DNA of 54,684 bases from UBA7445 sp042096455 (GTDB taxonomy: Bacteria; Verrucomicrobiota; Verrucomicrobiia; Opitutales; Coraliomargaritaceae): positions 1 through 54,684 of the forward strand of contig JBELLU010000004.1 of assembly GCA_042096455.1 (NCBI GenBank). The letters are read 5' to 3'. This document shows, piece by piece, positions 24,386-33,293 of this stretch (positions within the stretch are counted from its first letter, which is position 1; the number at the start of each line of letters is the position of its first letter). The notes beneath the pieces were generated by a model that was not told where the DNA came from, ran no database searches, and saw only the letters and a list, made by a program, of their open reading frames with translations. A program made the translations under genes and the position numbers.

Positions 24386-24994
24386 ATGCATATTGTTTGC
24401 CTTGACCTAGAAGGAGTGCTCATCCCTGAAATCTGGATTGCCTTTGCAGAAACCACAGGAATCGAGGCGCTCAAACGTACCACCCGCGATGAGCCCTGCT
24501 ATGATACCCTCATGCGCTACCGTCTCGATATTTTGAATAAAGAGGGCTTCAAGCTGAAAGACATCGAAGCGGTCATAGGCACCCTGGACCCCCTGCCCGG
24601 CGCGGTCGAATTCGTAAACTGGGTCTCCGCACAAACCCGGCTCGTCATTCTTTCAGACACCTTCAGCCAATTCGCGGGGCCGCTCATGGCCAAACTCGGG
24701 CACCCCACCCTCTTCTGCCATGAACTCGAAATCGCCACTGACGGTCGCATCGCGGACTATCGCCTCCGCCTACCCGACCACAAACGGAAGGCGGTTGAAG
24801 CCTTCAAAGGCCTGAATTTTGAAACCTTCGCGGCGGGTGATTCCTACAATGACCTCAGCATGATTGAAACCGCCGACCACAAGGCGCTCTTTTGCCCCCC
24901 TGAACGTTTGATTCAGGAACGCCCGGATCTCAAAGTCGCGCATGACCACAACGAATTGCGGGCGTGCATTGAAAACGCGCTCCGACTCGCTTAA
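24386..24994 (+). CDS. thrH: phosphoserine phosphatase / homoserine phosphotransferase ThrH
   Basis: 202 residues from the ATG at 24386. It is a HAD-family enzyme. Motif I is DLEGVL (6-11), the DxE form typical of ThrH rather than the DxDST of SerB, followed by PEIWIAFAETTGIEALKRTTRD as in ThrH. Motif II is the Ser/Thr in LSDTF; motif III/IV is AAGDSYNDLSMI. Known of ThrH: phosphoserine phosphatase that can also transfer phosphate to homoserine. It may serve serine synthesis upstream of glyA. The Dabb gene follows after 13 bases. Confidence 0.9.
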   Translation: MHIVCLDLEGVLIPEIWIAFAETTGIEALKRTTRDEPCYDTLMRYRLDILNKEGFKLKDIEAVIGTLDPLPGAVEFVNWVSAQTRLVILSDTFSQFAGPLMAKLGHPTLFCHELEIATDGRIADYRLRLPDHKRKAVEAFKGLNFETFAAGDSYNDLSMIETADHKALFCPPERLIQERPDLKVAHDHNELRACIENALRLA

Positions 24995-25007
24995 CCCCCA
25001 ATCCATC

Positions 25008-25307
25008 ATGCTGGTACACACCGTTATATTTTGGCTGCGCAAGGATCTCCAAAGCGAGGAACGTGCCGAATTCTTCGAAGGCTTGAAAAGCCTTGAGGGC
25101 ATTGAGTCGATTGCGGCGCTTCATCTGGGAACCCCCGCTCAAACCGGGGATCGGCCCGTAATCGACAAGTCCTACGATTTTTGCCTCACGGTTCTGCTGC
25201 CGGATCTCGCCGCCCACGACGCGTATCAGGTCGACCCCTTGCACAAGGCCTTCCTCGAACGCTTTGCAAGTTATTGGGAGCGTGTTCGTATCATCGACGC
25301 GGATTAA
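25008..25307 (+). CDS. Dabb (stress-responsive A/B barrel) family protein
   Basis: 99 residues from the ATG at 25008. The family start is typical: MLVHTVIFWLRKDLQSEERAE, with the metal-site-like His, then beta strands and the end DAYQVDPLHKAFLERFASYWERVRIIDAD. Dabb proteins form a dimeric alpha/beta barrel; some are heme-degrading or monooxygenase-like enzymes and others only stress-linked. The job here is unknown. Spacing of 12-13 bases on both sides places it in the thrH-pnuC transcript. Confidence 0.88.
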   Translation: MLVHTVIFWLRKDLQSEERAEFFEGLKSLEGIESIAALHLGTPAQTGDRPVIDKSYDFCLTVLLPDLAAHDAYQVDPLHKAFLERFASYWERVRIIDAD

Positions 25308-25319
25308 CCTCCCGGTAAG

Positions 25320-25922
25320 ATGCTACAGGATATTGGGAGTCAGCTTGCGGCCGTTCCTCCGGCAGAATGGTTTGGAATGTTAACGGGGGTTAGCGGGGTT
25401 TATATGAGCATCAAAGAGAAGCTTCTCGCCTGGCCGCTCTTCATTCTCTGCTACGCGACCTACGTTTACCTCAGTTGGGAGGCCGCCCTGTTTGCCGCCT
25501 TACTCCTCAACACCGTCTTTATTTTTATCTCGCTCTGCGGGTGGTCCAACTGGCTCAAGGCCAGCCAAAGCAGCAAGCCCAAGGTTCACATTCAACGAAC
25601 GCCCCGAAAATTATTGCTGCGCTGCGGTCTCGTCATTACCTGCTTCAGCCTTTTTCTCGGCGGCCTGCTCGACCGTTACAGCGAGGCTTACCTGCCTTAT
25701 CTTGATGCCTTTGCGACCAGTTGCGCCTTTGTCGCGCAGTGGATGTTGAGCCGTAAATACATTGAAAACTGGATTTTTTGGATCGTGGCGGACTGCATCT
25801 TTGTGGGCCTCTGGGCTGCGCAGGGTTACTACGTGAGTGCCACTTTATTTGTTATGTTTATCGCGCTTGCGACCAAAGGCTGGCGCGAGTGGAACACCAC
25901 CCTACACACCCAAAACGCATGA
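25320..25922 (+). CDS. pnuC: nicotinamide riboside transporter PnuC
   Basis: 200 residues, with about seven membrane helices. PnuC lets nicotinamide riboside cross the inner membrane by facilitated diffusion; uptake is driven by phosphorylation inside. The Trp- and Asn-rich segments of the family are seen: GVYMSIKEKLLAWPLFILCYATYVYL cut across the first helices, LCGWSNWL, and MLSRKYIENWIFWIVADCIFVGLW. The stop overlaps the start of the nadR-like kinase in ATGA (25919-25922), which gives tight coupling of transporter and kinase. Confidence 0.93.
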   Translation: MLQDIGSQLAAVPPAEWFGMLTGVSGVYMSIKEKLLAWPLFILCYATYVYLSWEAALFAALLLNTVFIFISLCGWSNWLKASQSSKPKVHIQRTPRKLLLRCGLVITCFSLFLGGLLDRYSEAYLPYLDAFATSCAFVAQWMLSRKYIENWIFWIVADCIFVGLWAAQGYYVSATLFVMFIALATKGWREWNTTLHTQNA

Positions 25923-26437
25923 AACGAGTTGTCTTAACCGGCGCCGAATCGACTGGGAAAAGTACTCTGGCATGCGAACTTGCCCGGCATTTCAACGCGC
26001 CCCATAGCACGGAATACGTGCGAACTTTTGTCGACGAGACCCAGCGCGCGCCCCAGGGCACCGACCTCGAGGCAATCGCCAAGGGTCAAATCGCGCTCGA
26101 GGATGCCTGCCGGCCCTCAAACAAAGAAGGCCTCGTGATCCATGATACCAACCTGCTCTCCAACTTAATCTACGCGGAGCATTATTTCGGCGGAAATTTG
26201 GATTGGCTGGTGGCGCAGTTTAATGCCCGCCGCTACGACCTGTATCTGCTGTGTTTGCCGGATTTCCCATGGGTGCCCGATCACGGTCAACGCGAAGGCC
26301 CGGAGGCCCGCGATGCCCTCCACCAAAAATTCCTGCTGCGACTGGAGTCCATGCAGTTGCCATTCACAACAATCGGTGGCTGCCCCGAGGAACGCCTGCA
26401 GACCGCGATTCGCTGCATCCAAACTTTGGGTGTATAA
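25919..26437 (+). CDS. NadR-like nicotinamide riboside kinase (AAA_28 ATPase)
   Basis: 172 residues from the ATG at 25919. It matches the kinase domain of NadR without the repressor or adenylyltransferase parts: P-loop GAESTGKST (8-16), STEYVRTFVDE, DTNLLSNLIYAEHYFG, and the lid-like DFPWVPDHGQRE. It phosphorylates nicotinamide riboside to NMN, trapping what PnuC brings in. An enzyme joining NMN and ATP must come from elsewhere. The stop overlaps the T tract of the terminator of the facing pfp gene. Confidence 0.9.
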   Translation: MKRVVLTGAESTGKSTLACELARHFNAPHSTEYVRTFVDETQRAPQGTDLEAIAKGQIALEDACRPSNKEGLVIHDTNLLSNLIYAEHYFGGNLDWLVAQFNARRYDLYLLCLPDFPWVPDHGQREGPEARDALHQKFLLRLESMQLPFTTIGGCPEERLQTAIRCIQTLGV

Positions 26438-26466
26438 AAAAATGCGCCCCCGACCGGGGAGCGCAT
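26436..26466 (-). terminator. intrinsic terminator of the phosphofructokinase gene
   Basis: On the minus strand ATGCGCTCCCC (26466-26456), loop GGTC, GGGGGCGCAT (26451-26442), then six T. It is a 10-bp stem with one bulged base. It lies 25 bases after the gene's stop. Confidence 0.75.
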
Positions 26467-26491
26467 CCAGAAATTCGGAGCTTGCCCGCGC

Positions 26492-27754
26492 TTACTCGAA
26501 GTTATGCGGGGGAAGATGGCGTTCAACCTTTTCGCAATTCAGTTTTGCGTGAACCGGCACACCATTTTCAAAGGGCATCGGCGCCTCTCCCTGAATGAGG
26601 GGAAGCGCATATTTATAGAAGTGGTAGCTCATACTGACACCATCTTCATTGATCCAGTTTTCAGGCAGCATCTTGACTCCGTTCGCAATTTCGGAAAGCG
26701 GCGCCAAACCAGTCTCGCAAGTGTAGGTTTCACCTTCGCCGCGCAGGAGGGTGACCATCTTATCGGTCTCCCCGTTGATCGCAGCTTGAACCGCAGCCTG
26801 ACCCGCGAGGAAAGCCTCGTCATTGTCCACCGCCGAGGCGCAATTGGCGGCGGCGCGTTGCGCCATGCCCAGTTTAATCGAGCGTGCCTTGATCTTTAAA
26901 TTATCCTCGACGAGTTTGCGCAGGTAATCCCCTGCACCACCTAGTTGGGAATGACCGAAGGCGTCGGAACCCGTGCTATCGGTTGAGATGTAATTGCCGT
27001 CGCTGTCGAGAAGACCTTCTCCGACAACCACCACACAATAATTCTCTTTTTGAAGCACGCGCTGCACATCCGCGATATACTTCTCCGGACTGAAAGCCAC
27101 CTCCGGCAGATAAATGAGATGCGGCGCACCGGTGGGGTCATCGCGACGCTTCGCAAGTGCGGCGCCAGCCGCGATCCAGCCCGCGCTGCGACCCATGACC
27201 TCGATCACTTGCACCAGGTCGTGTTGACCCATCCCGGCGTTGTCGCAGGCGACCTCTTTAACGGTCGTGGCAACATGCTTGATCACGCTGCCATAACCGG
27301 GCGTGTGGTCGGTCGTTACGAGATCATTATCAATCGTTTTCGGGATTCCGATCACGCGGAGTTCATAACCGCGTTCCTTTGCCAGTTTCGATATTTTATC
27401 GGCAGTGTCCTGAGAGTCGTTGCCACCGGCATAAAAGAAATAACGGATGTTGTGTGCTTCAAAGACCTCGAGCACGCGGGCATAATCTTCCGGACGCTTG
27501 AGCTTAAAGCGACAGGTGCCCAAGGCCGCCCCGGGGGTATGGCGCAAGGCACGGATGCTTTGCTGCGATTCTGCCGCGAGGTCGATGAGGTTTTCATTCA
27601 AAATCCCCAAAATTCCGTTCAGACCACCATAAATTTCCTCAATTGCCTCATGGTTGAGTGCCTCGGTGATCGCACCGGCGAGGCTGGAATTAATAACGGA
27701 AGTAGGACCACCCGATTGGGCGATCAGACAGTTGCCTGTTAGTTGTTCTGACAT
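26492..27754 (-). CDS. pyrophosphate-type 6-phosphofructokinase
   Basis: 420 residues from the ATG at 27754; the upstream 45 codons of the open frame are an unlike leader. It phosphorylates fructose 6-phosphate in glycolysis. The start LIAQSGGPTSVINSSLAG is the family's. Two sites point to PPi rather than ATP as donor: GGNDS, where Asp replaces the second Gly of ATP-type GGDGS, and GIPKTIDND, where Lys replaces the Gly of GIPGTIDND. Substrate residues MGRSAGWIA and GEG follow. PPi use makes the reaction reversible. It is about 60 bases before the end of purB's transcript region and may be co-transcribed after purB. Confidence 0.9.
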   Translation of the reverse strand: MSEQLTGNCLIAQSGGPTSVINSSLAGAITEALNHEAIEEIYGGLNGILGILNENLIDLAAESQQSIRALRHTPGAALGTCRFKLKRPEDYARVLEVFEAHNIRYFFYAGGNDSQDTADKISKLAKERGYELRVIGIPKTIDNDLVTTDHTPGYGSVIKHVATTVKEVACDNAGMGQHDLVQVIEVMGRSAGWIAAGAALAKRRDDPTGAPHLIYLPEVAFSPEKYIADVQRVLQKENYCVVVVGEGLLDSDGNYISTDSTGSDAFGHSQLGGAGDYLRKLVEDNLKIKARSIKLGMAQRAAANCASAVDNDEAFLAGQAAVQAAINGETDKMVTLLRGEGETYTCETGLAPLSEIANGVKMLPENWINEDGVSMSYHFYKYALPLIQGEAPMPFENGVPVHAKLNCEKVERHLPPHNFE

Positions 27755-27816
27755 GTTTGATTGGGTTGTTGAGAAGTTCAGTCTGTGTGTAAATGGCGAT
27801 TGCAGAATGGCAATCC

Positions 27817-29241
27817 TTAAAGAATCGCGCCGGGTTGATAGTTGGCCGCTTCCGGAAAATGCGCCGCCTCCTGACGCACCACCGCACAAAAAGCCTCCAC
27901 CTGTTGCTTCGCCTGACCGGTCAAGGTTTGGGAGCGCTCCACCAATTCCTTGATTTGAGCTTCCGGCAAGCCCAGACGGCCATCCGATGCCAAACGCTCC
28001 ACCAGATCGTTTTTCAGAATCTTGCCGGCACGCAAGTCCCGTACCGCCTGCACCGCATGCGTCTTGATCGCTTCGTGGGCCGCTTCCCGACCCGCACCTG
28101 CCTTGACTGCCTCCATCAAGAGCGTGGTCGTCGCCAAGAAGGGACCATAGCGTTGATTTTCCTGATCAATCACGGCGGGATAAACCTCCATTTGATTGAG
28201 AATCGTCAAGAATGTCTCCAGTAAACCATCAATCGCAAAGAAACTATCCGGCAGAAAAACGCGCCGCACCACTGAGCACGATACATCGCCCTCATTCCAT
28301 TGATCCCCGCTCAATTCCGCCGCCATCGTTAGATGCCCCTTGAGAATCGCCGCAAATCCGTTCAACCGTTCACAACTGCGACTGTTCATCTTGTGCGGCA
28401 TCGCGGATGAACCGACCTGTCCCTTTGCAAAGCCCTCGCTCGCAAGTTCATGACCCGCCATGATCCGGAGGGTTTTTGCAAAGCTGGAGGGGCCCGACGC
28501 AAGCCGCACAAAATTAGAAACCACCTCAAAATCCAACCCGCGCGGATAAACCTGCCCCAATGTATCCAGCGAGGCGCCCACTCCCAAATGGTCCAGAATA
28601 CGCGCCTCCAGCTCCCCTACTTTTTCAGCATTCCCCTCAAACAGGGTTAACAAATCCATTTGAGTGCCGACTGGGCCTTTCAGTCCGCGCACGGGATAAG
28701 TGTCGATCAAACGATCCAATTCACGTGCCGCACCCAACAAATCCTCCCCGAACATCGCGAGGCGCTTACCGAAAGTGGTGGGCTGCGCCGGCACATTGTG
28801 CGTGCGCGCCGTGATGACGAGATCCTTCCATGACTCGGCACGATCCGCCAACTTGAGGAGCACTGCCATTGTCTTGGTGCGAATCAACTCCAAGCCCCGC
28901 AGAATCTGAAGTTGCTCCACATTTTCTGTCAGGTCACGACTCGTTAAACCTTTGTGGATGTGCTCATAGCCCGCCAAAGCACAGAATTCCTCAATCCGGG
29001 CCTTCACATCGTGGCGCGTAACGGCTTCCCGTTCTTGGATGGATTCCAAATCCACCTGTTCCTTCACCGCTTCATAGGCCTCAATCGCGCCCTCCGGGAT
29101 GTCCAGGCCGAGATCCCGTTGCGCCCGCAAGACTGCGAGCCAATAGTCCCGCTCGAGCAATACCCGGCCCTCCGCACTCCAAATACCGCACATTGCGGGT
29201 GAGGCGTATCGAGAAGCTAGGACATTGGGCGTGGTTTCCAT
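27817..29241 (-). CDS. purB: adenylosuccinate lyase
   Basis: 474 residues, usual length. It splits fumarate from SAICAR and from adenylosuccinate, two steps of purine synthesis. The family features are ASRYASPAMCGIWS at the start, TRHDVKARIEEF with a catalytic-region His, GLTSRDLTENVEQLQI, ARTHNVPAQPTTFG, and the fumarase/aspartase signature SSAMPHKMNSRSCE. The protein has the longer C-terminal form like the eukaryotic type. The start is the ATG at 29241. purM, guaB and purA lie elsewhere in this window, so the purine genes are not in one operon. Confidence 0.96.
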   Translation of the reverse strand: METTPNVLASRYASPAMCGIWSAEGRVLLERDYWLAVLRAQRDLGLDIPEGAIEAYEAVKEQVDLESIQEREAVTRHDVKARIEEFCALAGYEHIHKGLTSRDLTENVEQLQILRGLELIRTKTMAVLLKLADRAESWKDLVITARTHNVPAQPTTFGKRLAMFGEDLLGAARELDRLIDTYPVRGLKGPVGTQMDLLTLFEGNAEKVGELEARILDHLGVGASLDTLGQVYPRGLDFEVVSNFVRLASGPSSFAKTLRIMAGHELASEGFAKGQVGSSAMPHKMNSRSCERLNGFAAILKGHLTMAAELSGDQWNEGDVSCSVVRRVFLPDSFFAIDGLLETFLTILNQMEVYPAVIDQENQRYGPFLATTTLLMEAVKAGAGREAAHEAIKTHAVQAVRDLRAGKILKNDLVERLASDGRLGLPEAQIKELVERSQTLTGQAKQQVEAFCAVVRQEAAHFPEAANYQPGAIL

Positions 29242-29323
29242 GATCTGTAAATTGAGAAAACTTCAAATTGCATGCTTTTGCGGCAACATGCTAGAAAAAA
29301 ACCCGCCTGGAATCGCCGCATGC

Positions 29324-30421
29324 CTAACTGAGGCACTTGACCGCCAACTCACGGCACACTTCTTCCTGTTCGTTGGGCCGCTGAATGATGGCTTCAAAGG
29401 CCTCCGAAAACGCCAACTGGAAATCAATCCACTTCTTGAGCGGTGCCTTGCCGACCGTTCCCGTCATGCGCCCCAAATAAAAGGGATTCTGCGAGAAAAC
29501 ATTCAAATTACTCTTTTCTTCAACATCACCAAAATGCATAGCGTAGCTCCTTGCCGCGCCCTCCAGGTCTTGCTTGCTCAAGCCCCTTGAGCCCAGACGG
29601 ATTGCCCCCGCATCCAGCAAAACACGCAACTGAATCAACAAACGATTCCGGGATTGCAGACTGCCCAAGAGCCCGCGGGCGTCGTTGTTCGTAAAGAAAT
29701 GACGCCGCAGCGCCTGCAGGGTCCATTCCAAATCCAATGAGAAAAAGGCATCCGCCGCCTCAAAAAAATCAGCCTCTCCGAAATTCGGAACGAGTTCCAT
29801 CACTTCCCGCTCCGTGATAGGGCCACCGCCATCGCCGACATAGGTGCAGAGCTTGCGACACTCCTCCACCAAGAGGCGGGTGTTGCCGTTCACTTTTGCC
29901 ACCAGCACTTCAACCGCACCCGCTTCTATTTTTATGCCGCTCTTAGCGCAGCTGGTACGCACCAATTCCGCGCACATCTGAGCCGCGTCCCGCCCCGCAT
30001 CCATCGCCTTGAAATCCGCCGTTTTTGAAACCCATTTATAAAAACTGCGGCGCTTGTCCACCGGATAGGCCGTTATCAAAACCCCCACCGCCTCCGGGTC
30101 CAGCCCCTCCAAGGCCTCCTTTAAAACCTCCAGCAAATCCAAGGTTCCCTGCGCCCGACCCGTCACACTGTCCGCCATAAAATTGACATCCTTCAACCAA
30201 ACCACCTTGCGCTCCCCAAAGAGGGACAGGGTCTGAACCGCACTGGTGAATCGTTGCAGGGCATCCTCCACTTCCGCCACGTTCGCCGCTCGACCGTCGA
30301 CCACCTCTTTCGAGAGATCATCCGCCAGCCCTTCCGTTTGCGCCGCAAACCAAGCCTTGCCCTCCTCCGAGACGAGGTAGTCGTCAACTCCGCAAATAAA
30401 AGTAAAGGGCTTATTCGGCAT
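29324..30421 (-). CDS. holA: DNA polymerase III subunit delta
   Basis: 365 residues. HolA opens the sliding-clamp ring as part of the clamp loader. It shows the HolA layout: an N-terminal RecA-like part with FICGVDDYLVSEEG, ALQRFTSAVQTLSLFGERKVVWLKDVNFM, a middle region with AQMCAELVRTSCAKSGIKIEAGAVEVLVAKVNGNTRLLVEECRKL split over two helices, and a C-terminal helical domain beginning near DFFEAADAFF. Like other delta subunits it has no functional ATP site. The start is the ATG at 30421 (MPNKPFTF). It lies between cinA and purB. Confidence 0.88.
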   Translation of the reverse strand: MPNKPFTFICGVDDYLVSEEGKAWFAAQTEGLADDLSKEVVDGRAANVAEVEDALQRFTSAVQTLSLFGERKVVWLKDVNFMADSVTGRAQGTLDLLEVLKEALEGLDPEAVGVLITAYPVDKRRSFYKWVSKTADFKAMDAGRDAAQMCAELVRTSCAKSGIKIEAGAVEVLVAKVNGNTRLLVEECRKLCTYVGDGGGPITEREVMELVPNFGEADFFEAADAFFSLDLEWTLQALRRHFFTNNDARGLLGSLQSRNRLLIQLRVLLDAGAIRLGSRGLSKQDLEGAARSYAMHFGDVEEKSNLNVFSQNPFYLGRMTGTVGKAPLKKWIDFQLAFSEAFEAIIQRPNEQEEVCRELAVKCLS

Positions 30422-30512
30422 AGTTCAGGGAATTTTGCGCCCTGCACCGCACAGCGCAACGAGAAATCGCCCCTGATTCGGGATCGCCGGACGCCTGCGG
30501 TTCCCCGGGCTT

Positions 30513-31757
30513 TTACTTGAACAACTCGCGCCGCATCCAGTCCAGCGCCGCGTGCACCGCCCGCGCCTTCACATCCAGACGCCCACCGGTGTAGCGAACC
30601 GTCTTCGACCAAACCCCCGCCGGGGAATGATAGCCCAGGTGAATCGTCCCGACCGGATTATTTTTATTGCCGCCTTCCGGTCCCGCAAAACCGGTCACAC
30701 TCAAGCCGTGATGCGCGCTCAGGCTTTCCGCCACGCCCGCCGCCATCGCAATCGCGCATTCCGGACTCACCGCCCCGTGCTGCAATAAGATCGATTCCGG
30801 TACATTGACCTGACTCACCTTAACTTCATTTGAATAGCACACAATGCCACCGATGAAGGTCTTGGACGCCCCTGAAATATTGGTAAATGCATCACTCAAC
30901 ATCCCACCGGTACAGGATTCAGCAACCGCCAGCGTTCCGTTGGTCTCGCGCAGCTTCCGGTGAACGACCTCCGCAAGACTGCCATCGCCATAACAAAAGA
31001 AATCCTCGCCGCATTCATGGGCGACGGCCTGCGCAATTCGCTCCAAATCGGCGGTGTCCAAGTGCCCCGCACGGCTGCTCAAACGGACATCTACGATTCC
31101 ATAATGCGCACAATACGCCACCTGCAAGTCCGGCTCGGCCTCCACAATAGGCTTTATACGCGCCTCGATACTGGATTCCCCGCAGCCACAGGTACGCAAT
31201 TGAATGTACGCCGCCGTTTCATTCAAATATCCATCACGGCGCAAACGCGGAATGACTTCCTCCTGAAACATGGGCCGCAACTCCTGCGTAGGCCCCGGGA
31301 GCAAGACCACCGTTTTACCTTGGCTGCGATAATACAGACCGGGTGCCGTTCCTTTTCGATTCGGCAAAACCTCCCCTCCCTCAAAGACATAACATTGCCT
31401 GCGGTGATGTTCCGCCATGGGGCGGTCGATGGCGCGAAAGTAGTCACTAATGGCAGCTTCCACCTCCGCGTCATACACCAGCGCGGCATCCAGAGATTCT
31501 GCAATCGTTTCGCGGGTCAAGTCGTCCGAGGTAGGCCCCAAGCCGCCGGTCGTAATGACCAAATCCGACTGCGCCAGTGCCGCTTTGATCGCACCGCTTA
31601 TTTCTTCAGGGGCATCGCAGATCACACTCGCGCGGCGCACCGGCAAGCCATAACGCGCCAATTCCGCACCCAGGTATTCCAAATGAGCATTGGCGCGAAT
31701 CCCAACGAGTAGCTCGTCGCCAAAATTTATGATTTCTACTTTTGCGCGGGATGACAT
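30513..31757 (-). CDS. cinA: CinA family protein: molybdopterin-binding domain plus NMN deamidase domain
   Basis: 414 residues, the full two-domain form. The N-terminal MoCF domain has INFGDELLVG, TTGGLGPTSDDLTRE and LLPGPTQELRPMF. The C-terminal CinA/PncC domain starts near residue 255 with AVAESCTGGMLSDAFTNISGAS, then GGIVCYSNEVK and TGFAGPEGG. Known: the C-terminal domain hydrolyses NMN amide to nicotinic acid mononucleotide, and the N-terminal part can act on ADP-ribose, so it belongs to the pyridine nucleotide cycle. The pnuC-nadR genes lie about 5 kb away. It diverges from uvrC with 60 bases between. Confidence 0.93.
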   Translation of the reverse strand: MSSRAKVEIINFGDELLVGIRANAHLEYLGAELARYGLPVRRASVICDAPEEISGAIKAALAQSDLVITTGGLGPTSDDLTRETIAESLDAALVYDAEVEAAISDYFRAIDRPMAEHHRRQCYVFEGGEVLPNRKGTAPGLYYRSQGKTVVLLPGPTQELRPMFQEEVIPRLRRDGYLNETAAYIQLRTCGCGESSIEARIKPIVEAEPDLQVAYCAHYGIVDVRLSSRAGHLDTADLERIAQAVAHECGEDFFCYGDGSLAEVVHRKLRETNGTLAVAESCTGGMLSDAFTNISGASKTFIGGIVCYSNEVKVSQVNVPESILLQHGAVSPECAIAMAAGVAESLSAHHGLSVTGFAGPEGGNKNNPVGTIHLGYHSPAGVWSKTVRYTGGRLDVKARAVHAALDWMRRELFK

Positions 31758-31817
31758 GGCTTGATTAATAGGGATCGGGTTTGCTTAATCACAATAACCT
31801 ACATCAATTTTGCGTAA

Positions 31818-33290
31818 ATGCCAGAGTCCGATCCTATAAATCTCAAAGAAAAAGTGCGGCGTTTGCCGCATCAACCCGGCGTTTATCTAATGAAGGATCG
31901 CCTCGGGCAAACGATTTATGTTGGCAAAGCCAAAGACCTCAAGAAACGCGTCTCCACGTATTTTCAGGCATCCCGCAAGCTGGTTGTCGCGCAACCAAAA
32001 ATACGGGCGATGCTGGAACTAATCCATGATTTTGATATTATCCGGGTCAAATCGGAAGCGGAGGCACTCCTGCTCGAGGGCCAGCTCATCAAAAAATACC
32101 GCCCGCGCTACAATACCGATTTCACGGACGACAAACGTTTCCTGCTTGTGCGGATTGATCTGCGCGAAGCCTTACCCCGTTTTCGACTGACGCGCAACCG
32201 CATCGACGCGCACTCGCGCCATTTTGGACCCTTTGCGCACTCGGGTCATTTGCGTCAAACCCTTGCGGCCTTGCAGCGCAAATTCGGGATTCTACTGGGG
32301 GATGCCAAACCGGTCGAATTGGGCAACGGATTATGGCGTCTCTACGATGACGCCCGGGCGGAAATTTACGGACACCCCAATGAGATAAGCGAAGCGGATT
32401 ACAACCAACGACTGGAAGCGGCCTGTGAGTTTCTGGAGGGCAAGGCAAAAGAATGGCTCCGGGAATTGCAGGAGCAAATGCAGGCCGCCGCCAGCGAACG
32501 AAATTACGAAAAGGCCGCCGCCTTTCGGGATCGCATTGAGGCGCTCAAACGAACCGCGCAACGAACCCGAAAATTTGAGCGCAACCTCCTGGGGCAATCC
32601 GACCCCAAAGCCGCCCTCCAATTAATCATGGAGCAACTTGCCCTGCCAAAACGACCCGACCAAATTGAGTGCTTCGATATTTCGCATATCTCCGGCAGTT
32701 TCTGCGTGGCATCAATGGTTGTCTTCAAAAAGGGACGTCCCGACCGCAAGCAATACCGGCGCTACAAGATAAAATCCTTTGTCGGGAACGATGATTTTCG
32801 TGCGATGGAAGAAGTGGTGGGGCGACGCTACCGCCGTCTTCATAACGAGGCCACCGCTTTCCCTGACTTGATCGTGGTGGACGGGGGCGCGGGACAGGTC
32901 GGCGCCGCGATGCGTGCTTTCCTAAACCAAGGCATCGAACCGCCCGCGTTGATCGGGCTCGCCAAAAAAAATGAGACCATTCTTTTTAGCGACGGGCGCG
33001 ACCCCCTCAATCTGGAAGCGCACGACCCGGCCCTGCGCTTACTGCAACATTTACGGGATGAGGCGCATCATTTCGCCAACAGTTTCAATGCCGAATTGCG
33101 CAGTCAGCGACTGCGCGAATCCATCCTTGAGGATTTCAAGGGGCTGGGTCAGGCAAAACGCCATGCTTTGTTGGCTCATTTCGGCTCGCTGCCAAAAATG
33201 CGCGAGGCCTCCGTCGCGGAATTTTGCGAAGTTCCGGGAATTGGAACCCTAACAGCCATGCGTCTTGTTGCGTTTCTCAAAGAGACCTAG
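31818..33290 (+). CDS. uvrC: excinuclease ABC subunit C, short form lacking the Fe-S cysteines
   Basis: 490 residues against about 600 in most UvrC. It makes both cuts in nucleotide excision repair. Order: GIY-YIG nuclease (PGVYLM at 20-25, IYVGKAKDLKKRV at 33-45, catalytic-type Glu near 83-87), the UVR motif (ASERNYEKAAAFRDRIEAL, 225-243), the RNase H-like nuclease (ECFDISHISG at 284-293, VVDGGAGQ at 353-360, RDEAHHFA at 413-420), and a helix-hairpin-helix end. Two parts differ: residues 153-195, where the family has four cysteines for a 4Fe-4S cluster, contain no Cys, and the roughly 100 residues usual between UVR and RNase H are missing. All catalytic motifs remain, so it is probably active. 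Confidence 0.92.
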   Translation: MPESDPINLKEKVRRLPHQPGVYLMKDRLGQTIYVGKAKDLKKRVSTYFQASRKLVVAQPKIRAMLELIHDFDIIRVKSEAEALLLEGQLIKKYRPRYNTDFTDDKRFLLVRIDLREALPRFRLTRNRIDAHSRHFGPFAHSGHLRQTLAALQRKFGILLGDAKPVELGNGLWRLYDDARAEIYGHPNEISEADYNQRLEAACEFLEGKAKEWLRELQEQMQAAASERNYEKAAAFRDRIEALKRTAQRTRKFERNLLGQSDPKAALQLIMEQLALPKRPDQIECFDISHISGSFCVASMVVFKKGRPDRKQYRRYKIKSFVGNDDFRAMEEVVGRRYRRLHNEATAFPDLIVVDGGAGQVGAAMRAFLNQGIEPPALIGLAKKNETILFSDGRDPLNLEAHDPALRLLQHLRDEAHHFANSFNAELRSQRLRESILEDFKGLGQAKRHALLAHFGSLPKMREASVAEFCEVPGIGTLTAMRLVAFLKET

Positions 33291-33293
33291 CAA

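Noticed and set aside
27798..27815. Hairpin GATTGC/GCAATC after purB
   Set aside because: Only 6 bp and no T run, so not convincing as a terminator; it could be chance.
30960..31712. Plus-strand frame of 250 codons opposite cinA
   Set aside because: The cinA frame has clear family motifs over its whole length, so this is a shadow.
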